Assembly: GCA_902578265.1 (NCBI GenBank)
Contig: CACHCA010000002.1
Coordinates: forward strand, 1-64,000
Direction: 5' to 3'
DNA: 64,000 nt
Source of the DNA: an uncultured Pelagibacteraceae bacterium
Lineage (GTDB): Bacteria > Pseudomonadota > Alphaproteobacteria > Pelagibacterales > Pelagibacteraceae
Both the position numbers and the translations under genes were made by a program. The notes below the pieces were generated by a model that worked only from the letters and a program-made list of their open reading frames with translations, was not told where the DNA came from and did not search any database. Every line of letters begins with the position of its first letter. Positions within the stretch are counted from its first letter, which is position 1. Positions 27,481 through 36,881 of the stretch are shown piece by piece.

Positions 27481-28669
27481 AATGCAATTAGCAAAATTTC
27501 TTAATAAAATTTTTAAAAAAGGTGGCTTTGTATTAACTGATGCTAATTCTAGAGATTATATTATTGGAGAACCAGACAATAACCCTATTAAATTAAAAAT
27601 TTTAAATAAAGATCTTCATTATAAGTTGTTATTCCATCCTGATTTATATTTTGGTGAGGCATATACTAATGGTGAAATTGTAATTGAAAATGGCACACTT
27701 ACAGATTTTTTAGATCTTGCATTAATGAATTTTGGAAGGGGAGAATTAAACTTTTTTAGTTATTTAATTAATAGATTAAGGGGATCATATAGATATTTAA
27801 CTAATTTTAATTTTATTAAAAAATCCAAGATGAATGTATCTCACCATTATGATATCAAGGACGACCTGTATGACTTATTTTTAGATCCAAAAAGACAATA
27901 TTCTTGTGCATATTTTAAAAATGAAAATGATAGTTTAGAAACAGCTCAAAATAATAAAATTCAACATATAATTAAAAAATTAAATATAAAACCTAATCAA
28001 AAAGTTTTAGATATTGGATGTGGCTGGGGTTCACTTGCAATCGATATAGCCAAAAGTGCTCAATGTGAGGTAACTGGTATTACTTTATCAGAGAACCAAC
28101 TTAATTATTGTAACCAAAAAGCTAAAGAATTGAATTTAGAGAACCAAGTAAAGTTCAAATTAATGGATTATAGAGAGTTAAACGAAAAATTTGATAGAAT
28201 AGTAAGTGTTGGGATGTTTGAACATGTTGGAAGGAAATTTTATAAGAAATTTTTTAAACAAATCGAAAAAATATTAAAAGAGGATGGGGTTTCACTGATA
28301 CACACCATCGGATCTGTAAATCCTCCAAGAGATCCTCATCCATGGATTACGAAATATATTTTTCCTGGTGGTTATACTCCAAGTTTAAGTGAAGTAACCA
28401 ACCCTATTGAAAAAGCCGGTTTAATAGTAACAGATATTGAGGTTTTAAGACTTCATTACGCACATACGTTGAGACATTGGAAAGAAAATTGCTTAAAAAA
28501 TAAAGATAAAATTATTCAAATGTTTGATGAAAAATTTTTTAGAATGTGGGAGTTTTATCTTGCTGGTTGTGAAATGGCATTCAAGTGGGGAGATCAAGTT
28601 GTATATCAATTTCAACTTACTAAAAATTATAACTCAACACCTGTGACTAGAGACTATATTTATCAATAA
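27458..28669 (+). CDS. cfa: Cyclopropane-fatty-acyl-phospholipid synthase
   Basis: 403-aa SAM-dependent enzyme adding a methylene group to membrane lipid double bonds. Signatures: SHHYDIKDDLYDLFLDPKRQYSCAYF (bicarbonate and lipid site), VLDIGCGWGSLAIDIA as SAM motif I, VSVGMFEHVG, HTIGS and KYIFPGGYTPS. The first ATG at 27458 overlaps the aldolase by 23 nt; a second in-frame ATG at 27482 just past its stop would start MQLAKF and is also plausible. Lys-rich protein gene follows 29 bp later. Confidence 0.92.
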   Translation: MNQPWQHKMQLAKFLNKIFKKGGFVLTDANSRDYIIGEPDNNPIKLKILNKDLHYKLLFHPDLYFGEAYTNGEIVIENGTLTDFLDLALMNFGRGELNFFSYLINRLRGSYRYLTNFNFIKKSKMNVSHHYDIKDDLYDLFLDPKRQYSCAYFKNENDSLETAQNNKIQHIIKKLNIKPNQKVLDIGCGWGSLAIDIAKSAQCEVTGITLSENQLNYCNQKAKELNLENQVKFKLMDYRELNEKFDRIVSVGMFEHVGRKFYKKFFKQIEKILKEDGVSLIHTIGSVNPPRDPHPWITKYIFPGGYTPSLSEVTNPIEKAGLIVTDIEVLRLHYAHTLRHWKENCLKNKDKIIQMFDEKFFRMWEFYLAGCEMAFKWGDQVVYQFQLTKNYNSTPVTRDYIYQ

Positions 28670-28698
28670 ATTATTGATAGAGTCATTTCTTCTCAGAA

Positions 28699-29898
28699 AT
28701 GAAAAAAAAACAAAAAAAATCAAAAAAAAAGACTAAAACTAAAAAGAGGAATAAAGCTACCAAAGTTAAAAGAAAAATAAACAGAATTAGAAAAAGCTCT
28801 AAAAAACAGAGAAAAAATAAGTTAATTAATAAAAAGAGGAAAAATAAGCCTAAAAAACAAAAAAAAGTCAATTACCAACCAAAAATAAAAAAAAAACAGA
28901 AGGATAGCCTAGTCTTAAAATTAGTTAAATTTCAATTATCTCTTAAGCCTCAGTTTAATTTTAAATTCAATTTTGGTTTTGAAAAAAGCATTCAGAGTTT
29001 TTTTGACAAAATTTCAGAGGTAATTTCTGATTACAAGATATTAAAAACTGATGAAAAAAGAAGAATTAAAATAGAAAAAATTGAAAGAGAGAGAAAAGAA
29101 AAAATCGAAGAAGCGGAGAAAAGAAAAGAAGAAGAAAATTTAAGATTAAAGCTGAGGGAGCAAACTCTAAAAGAAGAGGAAAGATTAGAAAAACAGAGAA
29201 CAAAAGACATAAAATTATTTTTAAGAAAAGAACAAGCGCTTTTAAGAATCGAACAAGCAGAAAAGCAAAAACAATTTTTAAAACAATTAAGATTAGATAA
29301 ACAAATTGAAAAATTCAGAATAAGAGAAGTTAAAGAACTAGAAAAACTTGAGAAAATTTCCCTTAAAGAAAAAAGAGAGGATTATTCTGGACTACAAGAG
29401 AGAATCGACAAATTAAAAGAAAAATACAGATTACTTAGAGATCAAAAAATCAAAGAAAGAGTTGAGGCGTTAGGTGTTAAACTTCAAGGCAATGAGGACA
29501 AAGAAACCTTATTAGAAAAAGAAAAAGAATATACATTAGCAAGACAAAAAGTTGAATTTGCACTTGAAAGCTTTTATAGAAGCGCAAGTAGTTTAGTATT
29601 TCAACTTAATAAAAGACATATTACTCGAGATATGTCTATTTTTAGATGTATAGATAGACGATTTGAAACTGGAGAGGTTTTTATTAAATGGGATGAGTCA
29701 TCTGACGATGAGTGGTTACTATTAATTTATATCAAAAATAACTCGCCAGACGAAGGAATTGTTATTGAGGATAAAACAAATCCAGAAAAAAATCTTTCCC
29801 ATGAGTTTAGAAATGTGGATATCTTTAAGGCGTCAGATACTATGGTAGACTCTTTAACACAACTTATTGCTAGAAAAAGAGCTAAAAATAACAATTAA
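28699..29898 (+). CDS. Lysine-rich coiled-coil protein of unknown function
   Basis: I do not recognise a family. 399 aa in three parts. Residues about 1-60 are almost half Lys plus Arg with no hydrophobic core, like an eukaryotic H1 tail. About 105-260 is a long heptad-like charged coiled coil rich in E, K, R (for example EKRRIKIEKIERERKEK). About 265-399 looks globular: VEFALESFYRSASSLVFQLN and FIKWDESSDDEWLLLIYIKN. No signal peptide or membrane span. Nucleic-acid or polyphosphate binding is possible for the basic tail. Downstream are a small membrane protein and, convergent, a SET-domain methyltransferase. Confidence 0.75.
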   Translation: MKKKQKKSKKKTKTKKRNKATKVKRKINRIRKSSKKQRKNKLINKKRKNKPKKQKKVNYQPKIKKKQKDSLVLKLVKFQLSLKPQFNFKFNFGFEKSIQSFFDKISEVISDYKILKTDEKRRIKIEKIERERKEKIEEAEKRKEEENLRLKLREQTLKEEERLEKQRTKDIKLFLRKEQALLRIEQAEKQKQFLKQLRLDKQIEKFRIREVKELEKLEKISLKEKREDYSGLQERIDKLKEKYRLLRDQKIKERVEALGVKLQGNEDKETLLEKEKEYTLARQKVEFALESFYRSASSLVFQLNKRHITRDMSIFRCIDRRFETGEVFIKWDESSDDEWLLLIYIKNNSPDEGIVIEDKTNPEKNLSHEFRNVDIFKASDTMVDSLTQLIARKRAKNNN

Positions 29899-29928
29899 AT
29901 ATTTAGTTTTAATTAGGTATTATATTTT

Positions 29929-30222
29929 ATGATTTTTGGTTCTATTTTTTTAATAATTTTATATTTAATTTTTAGATACATTATAGCTTGGATAACATAT
30001 TTTAATAATTTAGATCCAAGACTTGGTGACAGCACGTGGAGGTTTACTTATGATTATCCAGTTGCTGGAGAAAGAGATATTTCAGATTTAGACGATAAAG
30101 ATTTTGTGAGACTTAGAAGAAAAAAAAATAAAATTGTATTATTAATGTATTCTATAGTTTTAGTAATGTTTATATCCTCTATGTCTTTATTAAGTAAATT
30201 TTTATTATTTTTTTTTGATTAG
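29929..30222 (+). CDS. Small two-span membrane protein, unknown function
   Basis: 97-aa protein: membrane helix about 2-20, a soluble loop of about 50 residues with DPRLGDSTWRFTYDYPVAGERDISDLDDKDF, and a second helix about 72-93. I know no family for it. The gene is on the same strand as the lysine-rich gene (30-bp gap) and may form an operon with it. Its 3' end overlaps the convergent SET gene by 18 bp. Confidence 0.6.
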   Translation: MIFGSIFLIILYLIFRYIIAWITYFNNLDPRLGDSTWRFTYDYPVAGERDISDLDDKDFVRLRRKKNKIVLLMYSIVLVMFISSMSLLSKFLLFFFD

Positions 30223-30693
30223 TTTTTTTTTATTACTCATAGCAAACTTTTTACTTATTCTCCATCTAGACTCTTCTCTTACAATATAACCACAACAATT
30301 TTTCGATCCACATTTACAAGGGAATTGTTTATAGTCTTCATCAAAACCAAAACCATAATCACAAGTAAACTCCTCTCCTTTTTGGATATCTCGAATTGCA
30401 GTAATCCAAACTTTTAAACCTTTTCCATTATAATCACAGTTGTTGTCACAACTATGATTTACAAGCCCAGCAATGTTCCAAGAAAAATCTCCATCTAGTG
30501 TATACTTTTTGTTTAATGTAAATAAATAAATCGGTTTTTGATTATTAAACTTGTCTGACTTATCAACATGTTTATTTGTAATAATTTTTCCAACATAGTC
30601 TATTATTTTTGTTCCCTTTTTGATATTACGAGTTGCGTAAAGACCTCTTCCTTTGTTATCGATTCTAGATTTTTTTATTTTGTATAATTTCAT
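30205..30693 (-). CDS. SET-domain protein lysine methyltransferase
   Basis: 162-aa stand-alone SET protein. IDNKGRGLYATRNIKKGTKIIDYVGKI opens the domain, AGLVNHSCDNNCDY is the SAM/pseudoknot motif (NHSC), IQKGEEFTCDYGF is the catalytic-Tyr region, and FPCKCGSKNCCGYIV is a post-SET zinc-binding Cys cluster. All diagnostic motifs are present, so it is probably active. Bacterial SET proteins can methylate histone-like or ribosomal proteins; the target is unknown. It lies 30 bp after a histone-deacetylase-family gene on the same strand. Confidence 0.85.
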   Translation of the reverse strand: MKLYKIKKSRIDNKGRGLYATRNIKKGTKIIDYVGKIITNKHVDKSDKFNNQKPIYLFTLNKKYTLDGDFSWNIAGLVNHSCDNNCDYNGKGLKVWITAIRDIQKGEEFTCDYGFGFDEDYKQFPCKCGSKNCCGYIVREESRWRISKKFAMSNKKKLIKKK

Positions 30694-30723
30694 TAGGACG
30701 ATTTATGATGAACTAAAAATTAC

Positions 30724-31647
30724 TCAATTGAATTCTATAAGAGCATTTATATGTTCATTTGCACTCTCAGCCAAAGCATTTAAATCATATCCCCCCTCAA
30801 GTATTGAAACAACTTTCCCTTGAGTGAATTTATTTGTAGCAGATAATGTTCTTCTAGTAATCTCATAGAAGTCTTTAGAGCATAGTTGAAATTGAGCTAA
30901 AGGATCATCTTTGTGAGCATCAAATCCAGCTGAAAATAATAAAAAATCTGGTTTGTATTTAACCAACCTGTCCAAAACTCTATCAAATGCATTAAAATAT
31001 TGTTCTGAGTTTGTTCCTGCTGGCAACGGTATATTTAGTGAATTATTAAAATCGCCTTTGTCTTTATCAGTTCCTCCTCCAGGATAAAAAGGATGTTGAT
31101 GAGTAGAAATATATAATGAATTTTTGTTACCACGCATAACATCGTAATTTCCATTACCCCAGTGTACATCAAAATCTACACAAGCAATTCTCTTATATTT
31201 GTATTTACTAATTAAATAATTAGTCGCTACACCTGCATTTGATATACAGCAGAACCCCATTGCTTTTTCTTTTTCAGCATGATGGCCAGGAGGTCTTGAT
31301 AAACAAAATGCGTTTTTAAATTGATTATTTTCTATACCATCAATTGCCCTTATTGTTGAACCTGCAGCCTCAAAGACTGCCCTTTTACTTTCTGGTGATA
31401 CTACCGTATCTCCATCTAAAAATTTTAGTCCTCTTTGAGGAAAAGAATTTTTTAAATTTTCTATATAATCCTTGGAATGTGTCATAGCCAATATATTCTT
31501 AGGCACTTTGTCCGGTTTTTTCCAAATTAGATCTTTTCTTTTATTTAGTTTTTCTTTTATAGCTATTACTCTTTTTGGTTGCTCAGGATGACCATCACCA
31601 GTGATATGTTTCTCATAAGAGTCCGAATTAATTATTGCTGTTTTCAT
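30724..31647 (-). CDS. Histone deacetylase family (class II/acetylpolyamine amidohydrolase-like)
   Basis: 307-aa zinc hydrolase that would remove acetyl groups from a lysine or polyamine. Catalytic His pair in RPPGHHAEK (about 115-123), zinc ligands in CVDFDVHWGNG and SAGFDAHKDDPLAQ, and GGYDL near the C-terminus match the HDAC superfamily. Length is typical (300-370). The gene overlaps the dapE start by 4 nt and precedes the SET gene. Substrate unknown: protein lysine, acetylpolyamine or acetoin pathway. Confidence 0.9.
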   Translation of the reverse strand: MKTAIINSDSYEKHITGDGHPEQPKRVIAIKEKLNKRKDLIWKKPDKVPKNILAMTHSKDYIENLKNSFPQRGLKFLDGDTVVSPESKRAVFEAAGSTIRAIDGIENNQFKNAFCLSRPPGHHAEKEKAMGFCCISNAGVATNYLISKYKYKRIACVDFDVHWGNGNYDVMRGNKNSLYISTHQHPFYPGGGTDKDKGDFNNSLNIPLPAGTNSEQYFNAFDRVLDRLVKYKPDFLLFSAGFDAHKDDPLAQFQLCSKDFYEITRRTLSATNKFTQGKVVSILEGGYDLNALAESANEHINALIEFN

Positions 31648-32801
31648 AAAAAATATTCATCCAAAATTTTCGAGTAAATTTTAGTAAGATTTCTTAAATC
31701 TTTAATTGATACTGCTTCATCGACTTTATGCATAGTTTTTCCCACTAAACCAAATTCCAAACCAGGAGATATCTTTTTGATAAATCTTAAATCCGAGGTA
31801 CCACCAGTGGTAGATAGTTTTGGTTTTACTTTAGTAATTTTTTTAACAATATTCTGTATCATAAATGTTGTCTTGTTTGGTTTCGTTAGAAAAGCCTCGC
31901 CTGAAACCTTATAACTAATTTTAAATTTTGATTTATTTTTTTTATTAACTTTTGTAAGGATATTATTAAGTTTTTTAATTAAAGATTTTGACGAGTATTT
32001 ATTGTTAAATCTTATATTGAATGTTGCCTCAGCAGTTGCAGGAATAACATTATCAGCAGTATTATCTATATTTATTTTTGTCACCTCTAAATTTGTAGGT
32101 TGAAAATTTTTGGTTCCTTTATCAAACTTAATATCTTTAAATTTTTTTAAAATTTTAATAATTATAGTTGAAGGATTATTAGCCCTATGAGGATAAGCAA
32201 CATGACCTTGGAGCCCAAATATAGTCAATTTGCCAGTTAAGCTTCCTCTTCGACCAATTTTTATCATTTCACCAAGCTTGGTAGGATTTGTGGGTTCACC
32301 AACAAGACAAAAATTAATTTTTTCTTTTCTATTTTTTAAATATTCTACAACTTTTTTTGTACCATTTACTGCATCGCCTTCCTCATCACCTGTAATTAGC
32401 AAACTAATTGATCCATTAAAATTTCTATTTTTCATTAAAAAAATACTTACAGCAGAAACAAAAGCTGCTATTGAACTTTTCATGTCATTTGCACCTCTTC
32501 CAATTAGATGACCTTTTTTTACTGATGGTTTAAATGGATTTGTTGTCCAATCCTTTAAATTTCCTGGAGGCACCACATCTAGGTGACCTGCGTAACAAAA
32601 GTTTTGTCCTTTATTTCCTAACCTCGCATACAAGTTTTTTACAGGCTGAAAGTTTTTTTCTTTAAATTCTAATATTTTTGTTTTGAAACCTAATTTCTTT
32701 AATTTTTTTTCTAAAAATTTCATCACCCCTGCATCAACAGGAGTTATAGACGGAAATTTGATTAGCTCTTTAGCTAATTGTAACTCGTTAAAAGGTTTCA
32801 T
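31644..32801 (-). CDS. dapE: Succinyl-diaminopimelate desuccinylase
   Basis: 385-aa M20 zinc hydrolase of the succinylase branch of DAP/lysine synthesis, forming LL-diaminopimelate. Metal and catalytic motifs: CYAGHLDVVPPG, GRGANDMKSS, LLITGDEEGDAVNGT, and GGTSDLRFIKK near the C-terminus; the middle part is the dimerisation domain. It starts 2 bp after the dapD stop, so dapD-dapE form an operon. Confidence 0.95.
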   Translation of the reverse strand: MKPFNELQLAKELIKFPSITPVDAGVMKFLEKKLKKLGFKTKILEFKEKNFQPVKNLYARLGNKGQNFCYAGHLDVVPPGNLKDWTTNPFKPSVKKGHLIGRGANDMKSSIAAFVSAVSIFLMKNRNFNGSISLLITGDEEGDAVNGTKKVVEYLKNRKEKINFCLVGEPTNPTKLGEMIKIGRRGSLTGKLTIFGLQGHVAYPHRANNPSTIIIKILKKFKDIKFDKGTKNFQPTNLEVTKINIDNTADNVIPATAEATFNIRFNNKYSSKSLIKKLNNILTKVNKKNKSKFKISYKVSGEAFLTKPNKTTFMIQNIVKKITKVKPKLSTTGGTSDLRFIKKISPGLEFGLVGKTMHKVDEAVSIKDLRNLTKIYSKILDEYFL

Positions 32802-32803
32802 TC

Positions 32804-33631
32804 TTAATCTCTTAAGAGGTCATTAATAGATGTTTTCGATCTTGTTTTCTCATCTACCTGTTTAATTATAACTGCACAGTATAAAGATGGTGCAGATGAA
32901 TTTTTTTTATCAGGTAAAGATCCTGGTACTACGACAGAATAAGGTGGAATTTTTCCGTAAGAAATTTCACCTGTTTTTCTATCAACTATTTTGGTTGATT
33001 GACCAATATACATTCCCATGCTTAAAACTGATCCTTCACCAACAATTACTCCCTCTACCACTTCAGACATCGCTCCTAAAAAAACATTATCCTCAATTAT
33101 TGTTGGAAGTGCCTGAGCAGGTTCTAATACACCACCTACTCCTGAGCCAGCAGATATATGACAATTCTTTCCGATCTGACAACAACTACCTGCTCTTGCA
33201 AAAGTGTCAATCATTGTCCCCTCATCGATGTATGCACCTATGTTAACATAGCATGGCATAAGCACAGCATTTTTACCAACAAATGATCCTTTTCTTACTG
33301 GAGAATTAGGAACCATTCTAAAACCAGCTCTCTCATGGTCCTCTTTTGTCCATCCAGCAGTTTTTCCTTTTAATAAATGTGATTTGTCGTACCAACTGCT
33401 ATATGGGCCATTTAAATTTTCCATTGGATAGATCCGGAAACTTAACATAATTGCTTTTTTTAAATGCTGGTGAGTTATCCATTCACCATTAACTTTTTCA
33501 GCCACACGAGATTTACCATTATCTAAGTCACTTATAACCTGATTTATGGCATCTTTAAGTGATTTATCTGAATTCTGGTTAACTTGATCCTTATTTTCCC
33601 AAGCATCATTTATAATTTTTTCTAAAGACAT
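32804..33631 (-). CDS. dapD: Tetrahydrodipicolinate N-succinyltransferase
   Basis: 275-aa trimeric hexapeptide acyltransferase that adds succinyl to tetrahydrodipicolinate in lysine/DAP synthesis. The left-handed beta helix is visible in [23 protein letters not shown] and [37 protein letters not shown] is near the C-terminus. Length equals E. coli DapD (274). It follows the HAD gene by 3 bp and precedes dapE by 2 bp. Confidence 0.95.
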   Translation of the reverse strand: MSLEKIINDAWENKDQVNQNSDKSLKDAINQVISDLDNGKSRVAEKVNGEWITHQHLKKAIMLSFRIYPMENLNGPYSSWYDKSHLLKGKTAGWTKEDHERAGFRMVPNSPVRKGSFVGKNAVLMPCYVNIGAYIDEGTMIDTFARAGSCCQIGKNCHISAGSGVGGVLEPAQALPTIIEDNVFLGAMSEVVEGVIVGEGSVLSMGMYIGQSTKIVDRKTGEISYGKIPPYSVVVPGSLPDKKNSSAPSLYCAVIIKQVDEKTRSKTSINDLLRD

Positions 33632-33634
33632 AAT

Positions 33635-34327
33635 TTATTGACTTTTTAATAACCTTATTTCTTTAAGAAATAAAGACAGATTTTCAATTTTATGAGAGAT
33701 ATAATCTTTATCAGAATCTATCTTTCCGAAATGCTCATCATTGACTAACCAAACAGTTGCACACCCTCTCTCATAACCAATACTTAAGTTTTTTGCTATA
33801 TCCTCTATATAAATGGTTTTTTTTGGAATTATCCCAAATTTTTGAACCATTAAGTCAAAAGTTTTTGCCTCAGGTTTAGGTACATATCCAGCATCTTTGA
33901 TATCAAAAATCTTATCTCTTCCAAAAAGATCATAAATTCCCAGATGTGTTAAAATATTTTCCGCATGTTCTGCACTTCCATTTGTAAAAATAAATTTTTC
34001 CATATCCAACTTTTTAAGTTCAGCTCTCATAATTTTATCCTCTTTCATAAATGAAAGATCTATTGTGTGAACATATTTTAAAAACTCCTCAGGAGGGATA
34101 TCATGATGTATCATTAATCCATTTAAGCTTGTATTATATTTATAAAAATAGTTTGTTTGTAATTTTTTTGCTTCTTCCAAACCTATTTTTAATCTCTCAG
34201 ATATAAACATTGTCATTCTTTTAGATACTTGACCAAATACTTTCTCCAATGAGTAGTTGTTATGTTTTCCATAACAAACCCCATCAAGGTCTAGCAAAAG
34301 ATACTCCATTTCTTTTAAATTTCTCAT
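33635..34327 (-). CDS. HAD-family hydrolase (pyrimidine 5'-nucleotidase-like)
   Basis: 230-aa HAD phosphatase. The nucleophile Asp is in LLLDLDGVCYGKHN (about residues 11-24), the motif II Thr/Ser in FIFTNGSAEHAENIL, and motif III Lys in PKPEAKTFDLM. It resembles the Sdt1/PHM8-like pyrimidine nucleotidases and sits in the conserved alphaproteobacterial position between argB and dapD. Actual substrate not established from sequence. It overlaps argB by 4 nt. Confidence 0.83.
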   Translation of the reverse strand: MRNLKEMEYLLLDLDGVCYGKHNNYSLEKVFGQVSKRMTMFISERLKIGLEEAKKLQTNYFYKYNTSLNGLMIHHDIPPEEFLKYVHTIDLSFMKEDKIMRAELKKLDMEKFIFTNGSAEHAENILTHLGIYDLFGRDKIFDIKDAGYVPKPEAKTFDLMVQKFGIIPKKTIYIEDIAKNLSIGYERGCATVWLVNDEHFGKIDSDKDYISHKIENLSLFLKEIRLLKSQ

Positions 34328-35172
34328 TTTCTTATCAAAGTTCCAGAACCTTTATCGGAAAAGATTTCAAACAATATAGAATGTTTTTTTCTACCATCTA
34401 TTATTCCAACAGCAGTAACACCATTATTTACTGCATCTAAACAGGTGTTTATTTTAGGTATCATACCCTCAGTAATAGTATTATTTTGTATCATTTTTAA
34501 AATTTCTGATGAGGAGATTTCCTCTACGAGCTTTTTATCTTTGTCTAAAACTCCTTCAACATTAGTCATCAAAAGAAGTCGTCTAGATTTTAATGATTTA
34601 GCAATCGCGCCAGCAGCAGTATCACCGTTTATGTTATACGTTTGATCATTTTCTCCTAAACCTAATGGTGAAATTATTGGAACTTGCTTTTTATCTAGTA
34701 TTTTTTCTAATTTGTTATTTTTAATTTTTTTTGGTATTCCAACATATCCAAGTTCCTCAGCCTCAGGCACTACTTCAATAATATTATTTTCTTTTGTGTG
34801 TAAAGATATTGCATCTACTTCATACTTTTTTAATGAATTAACAATATCATTGTTAAAGTCTATTAACACTGACTCAACAATATTTATTATTTTATCATCA
34901 GTTACTCTGAGGCCTCTTATAAATTTTGATTTGATATTAGACTTATCTAGTTCTCTTTTTATTCGAGGACCTCCTCCGTGAACTACAGCAATTGAAATTC
35001 CTAGTTTATTTAAAATGAATATATCTATAATAAAATTATTAAAAATGTTTCTATCAATAAAAACGTTTCCACCATATTTGATAACAATTAAATCATTTTT
35101 ATATTTTTCAATGTATTTTGAAACCTCATTTATCGGTGGTCCATCTTTGGGGAGTATTTTTTCTAAATCCAT
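34324..35172 (-). CDS. argB: Acetylglutamate kinase
   Basis: 282-aa amino acid kinase for step two of arginine/ornithine synthesis. IVIKYGGNVF, VVHGGGPRIKRELDK, INGDTAAGAIAKSL and MTNVEGVLDKDK are the phosphate, acetylglutamate and ATP sites. A C-terminal GKKHSILFEIFSDKGSGTLI motif is typical. Sits 29 bp after yidC on the minus strand; engB, often placed between yidC and argB in relatives, is not here. Confidence 0.95.
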   Translation of the reverse strand: MDLEKILPKDGPPINEVSKYIEKYKNDLIVIKYGGNVFIDRNIFNNFIIDIFILNKLGISIAVVHGGGPRIKRELDKSNIKSKFIRGLRVTDDKIINIVESVLIDFNNDIVNSLKKYEVDAISLHTKENNIIEVVPEAEELGYVGIPKKIKNNKLEKILDKKQVPIISPLGLGENDQTYNINGDTAAGAIAKSLKSRRLLLMTNVEGVLDKDKKLVEEISSSEILKMIQNNTITEGMIPKINTCLDAVNNGVTAVGIIDGRKKHSILFEIFSDKGSGTLIRK

Positions 35173-35201
35173 TAATCAATAATTGAATAATCGTAAAATT
35201 T

Positions 35202-36881
35202 CTATGTTACAGTTTTTACTGTTGTTCTTCTCATTATGAACACTTGTTGAGCCATAGTTAATATATTATTTACAGTCCAATAAATTACTAGTCCGCTAGG
35301 AAATGGTGCAAGTATTACAGTTAAAAAGAGAGGGAAAAACATAAATATTTTAGCTTGCATTGGATCAGTAGGAGCTGGATTTAATTTTTGCTGTACCCAC
35401 ATCGATACTCCCATTGCTACTGGCCATGCACCAATCATTAGAAATGATGGAACATCATAAGGAAGTAGACCAAATAAATTAAATATGCTTGTTGGATCTC
35501 GTTCACTTAAATCATGAATCCAACCATAAAATGGCATATGCCTCATTTCAATCGTGACGAATAAAACTTTATACAAAGCAAAAAAAACTGGGATCTGAAC
35601 AAGGATTGGTAGGCATCCAGACATTGGATTGACTTTTTCTTTTTTATAAAGAGCCATCATTTCCTGCTGTAATTTCATTTTATCATTTTTATGAAGCTCT
35701 TTTAGTCTTACCATTTCTGGGGTAAGCGCTTTCATTTTTGCCATACTTCTAAAAGAAAAATTCGCCAAAGGGAAGAACACTAAACGAATACAAATTGTTA
35801 TAGCTATAATTGCTAAACCATAATTACCAAGTAATTTAAAAAAATAATCAATACCAAAGAATAAAGGTTTAGTTATGAAATATAAAAATCCCCAATCGAT
35901 AACTAAGTCAAACTTATCTATAGCCAGTGTTTCTGCATATCCATCAATTACATCTACTCTTTTAGCAGCAACTATTATTTGTAATTCATCCGTAATAGAG
36001 CTATTTGCACCTAATTCAAGGGGCTTTGTTGCAATAAAATTTGCTCTGAATTTGTCTTTATAATCAAATGTTGTCTTAAAACTCTTATTTTGAGGTGGTA
36101 TTAATGAAGTTATCCAATATTTATCACTTATTCCCAACCATCCTTTATCAGCAGTTTTTGAAAACTTCTTTTCTTGAATATCATCATAATCTTCTTCAAT
36201 TAATTCATCATCTAGTGTTGCTATCAGTCCTTCATGAAGAATTAAAAAGTCTATTATATCTGGTATTTCATTTCTTATAATTTGTCCATACGAATAAAAA
36301 TCATATTTTTTGTTTGTAGAATTCTTAACACTTTGTTTAATTGAAAATAGATATTTGTCGTCTAAAGATATTTCTTTTTCAAATGTAATTCCTTGGTTAT
36401 TTGTCCACGATAATTTAATTGGTGAATTTTCAGTTAATTTATTATTACCTACTAAAGACCAAGTTGTTTCTGAATTTGGAATATCTATATTTTTATCTGA
36501 AGTAACAAAGCCACTCTCTATTAAATAACCCTCTTTAATATTTCTAGGTCCTAATAATGTAACCTTTTTAGACCCTCCCAATTCAACATTATAATTTTTA
36601 AAAGTTAAGTCATCTATTGAAGCACCTTTAAGAGATATTGACCCTTCAATATTTAAATTTTCAAATTTTACTCTTTCACTTTTATTTAAAGCATCTTTTC
36701 TTGAGACTTGTGTTAAAATTTGTTTTTGTTCTAATGCAGGTGCATCAGAGTTTTGTTCAATTTTTTCTTTTTCAATTAGATTTTGACTTGCTGGTTGTTT
36801 TTCTGGAACAAAGAAGAGCGAGTATAAAACTATTACAGCTGATGACAATGCTATTGCAGCAATTGTATTTTTTGAGTCCAT
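35202..36881 (-). CDS. yidC: Membrane protein insertase YidC
   Basis: 559-aa inner membrane insertase/chaperone for Sec-dependent and independent membrane proteins. First helix about 6-25, a large periplasmic P1 domain (about 60-330), and the conserved five-helix core with FFPLANFSFRSMAKMKALTPEM and NPMSGCLPILVQIPVFFALYKVL. The positively charged loop residues and hydrophilic groove Arg are in the usual place. Adjacent yidD-rnpA-rpmH upstream complete the standard locus. Confidence 0.96.
   Translation of the reverse strand: MDSKNTIAAIALSSAVIVLYSLFFVPEKQPASQNLIEKEKIEQNSDAPALEQKQILTQVSRKDALNKSERVKFENLNIEGSISLKGASIDDLTFKNYNVELGGSKKVTLLGPRNIKEGYLIESGFVTSDKNIDIPNSETTWSLVGNNKLTENSPIKLSWTNNQGITFEKEISLDDKYLFSIKQSVKNSTNKKYDFYSYGQIIRNEIPDIIDFLILHEGLIATLDDELIEEDYDDIQEKKFSKTADKGWLGISDKYWITSLIPPQNKSFKTTFDYKDKFRANFIATKPLELGANSSITDELQIIVAAKRVDVIDGYAETLAIDKFDLVIDWGFLYFITKPLFFGIDYFFKLLGNYGLAIIAITICIRLVFFPLANFSFRSMAKMKALTPEMVRLKELHKNDKMKLQQEMMALYKKEKVNPMSGCLPILVQIPVFFALYKVLFVTIEMRHMPFYGWIHDLSERDPTSIFNLFGLLPYDVPSFLMIGAWPVAMGVSMWVQQKLNPAPTDPMQAKIFMFFPLFLTVILAPFPSGLVIYWTVNNILTMAQQVFIMRRTTVKTVT

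Noticed and set aside
32887-33246. Plus-strand 119-codon frame inside dapD
   Set aside because: Antisense to the hexapeptide repeat of dapD, which produces periodic open frames; low-complexity Leu/Gln product.
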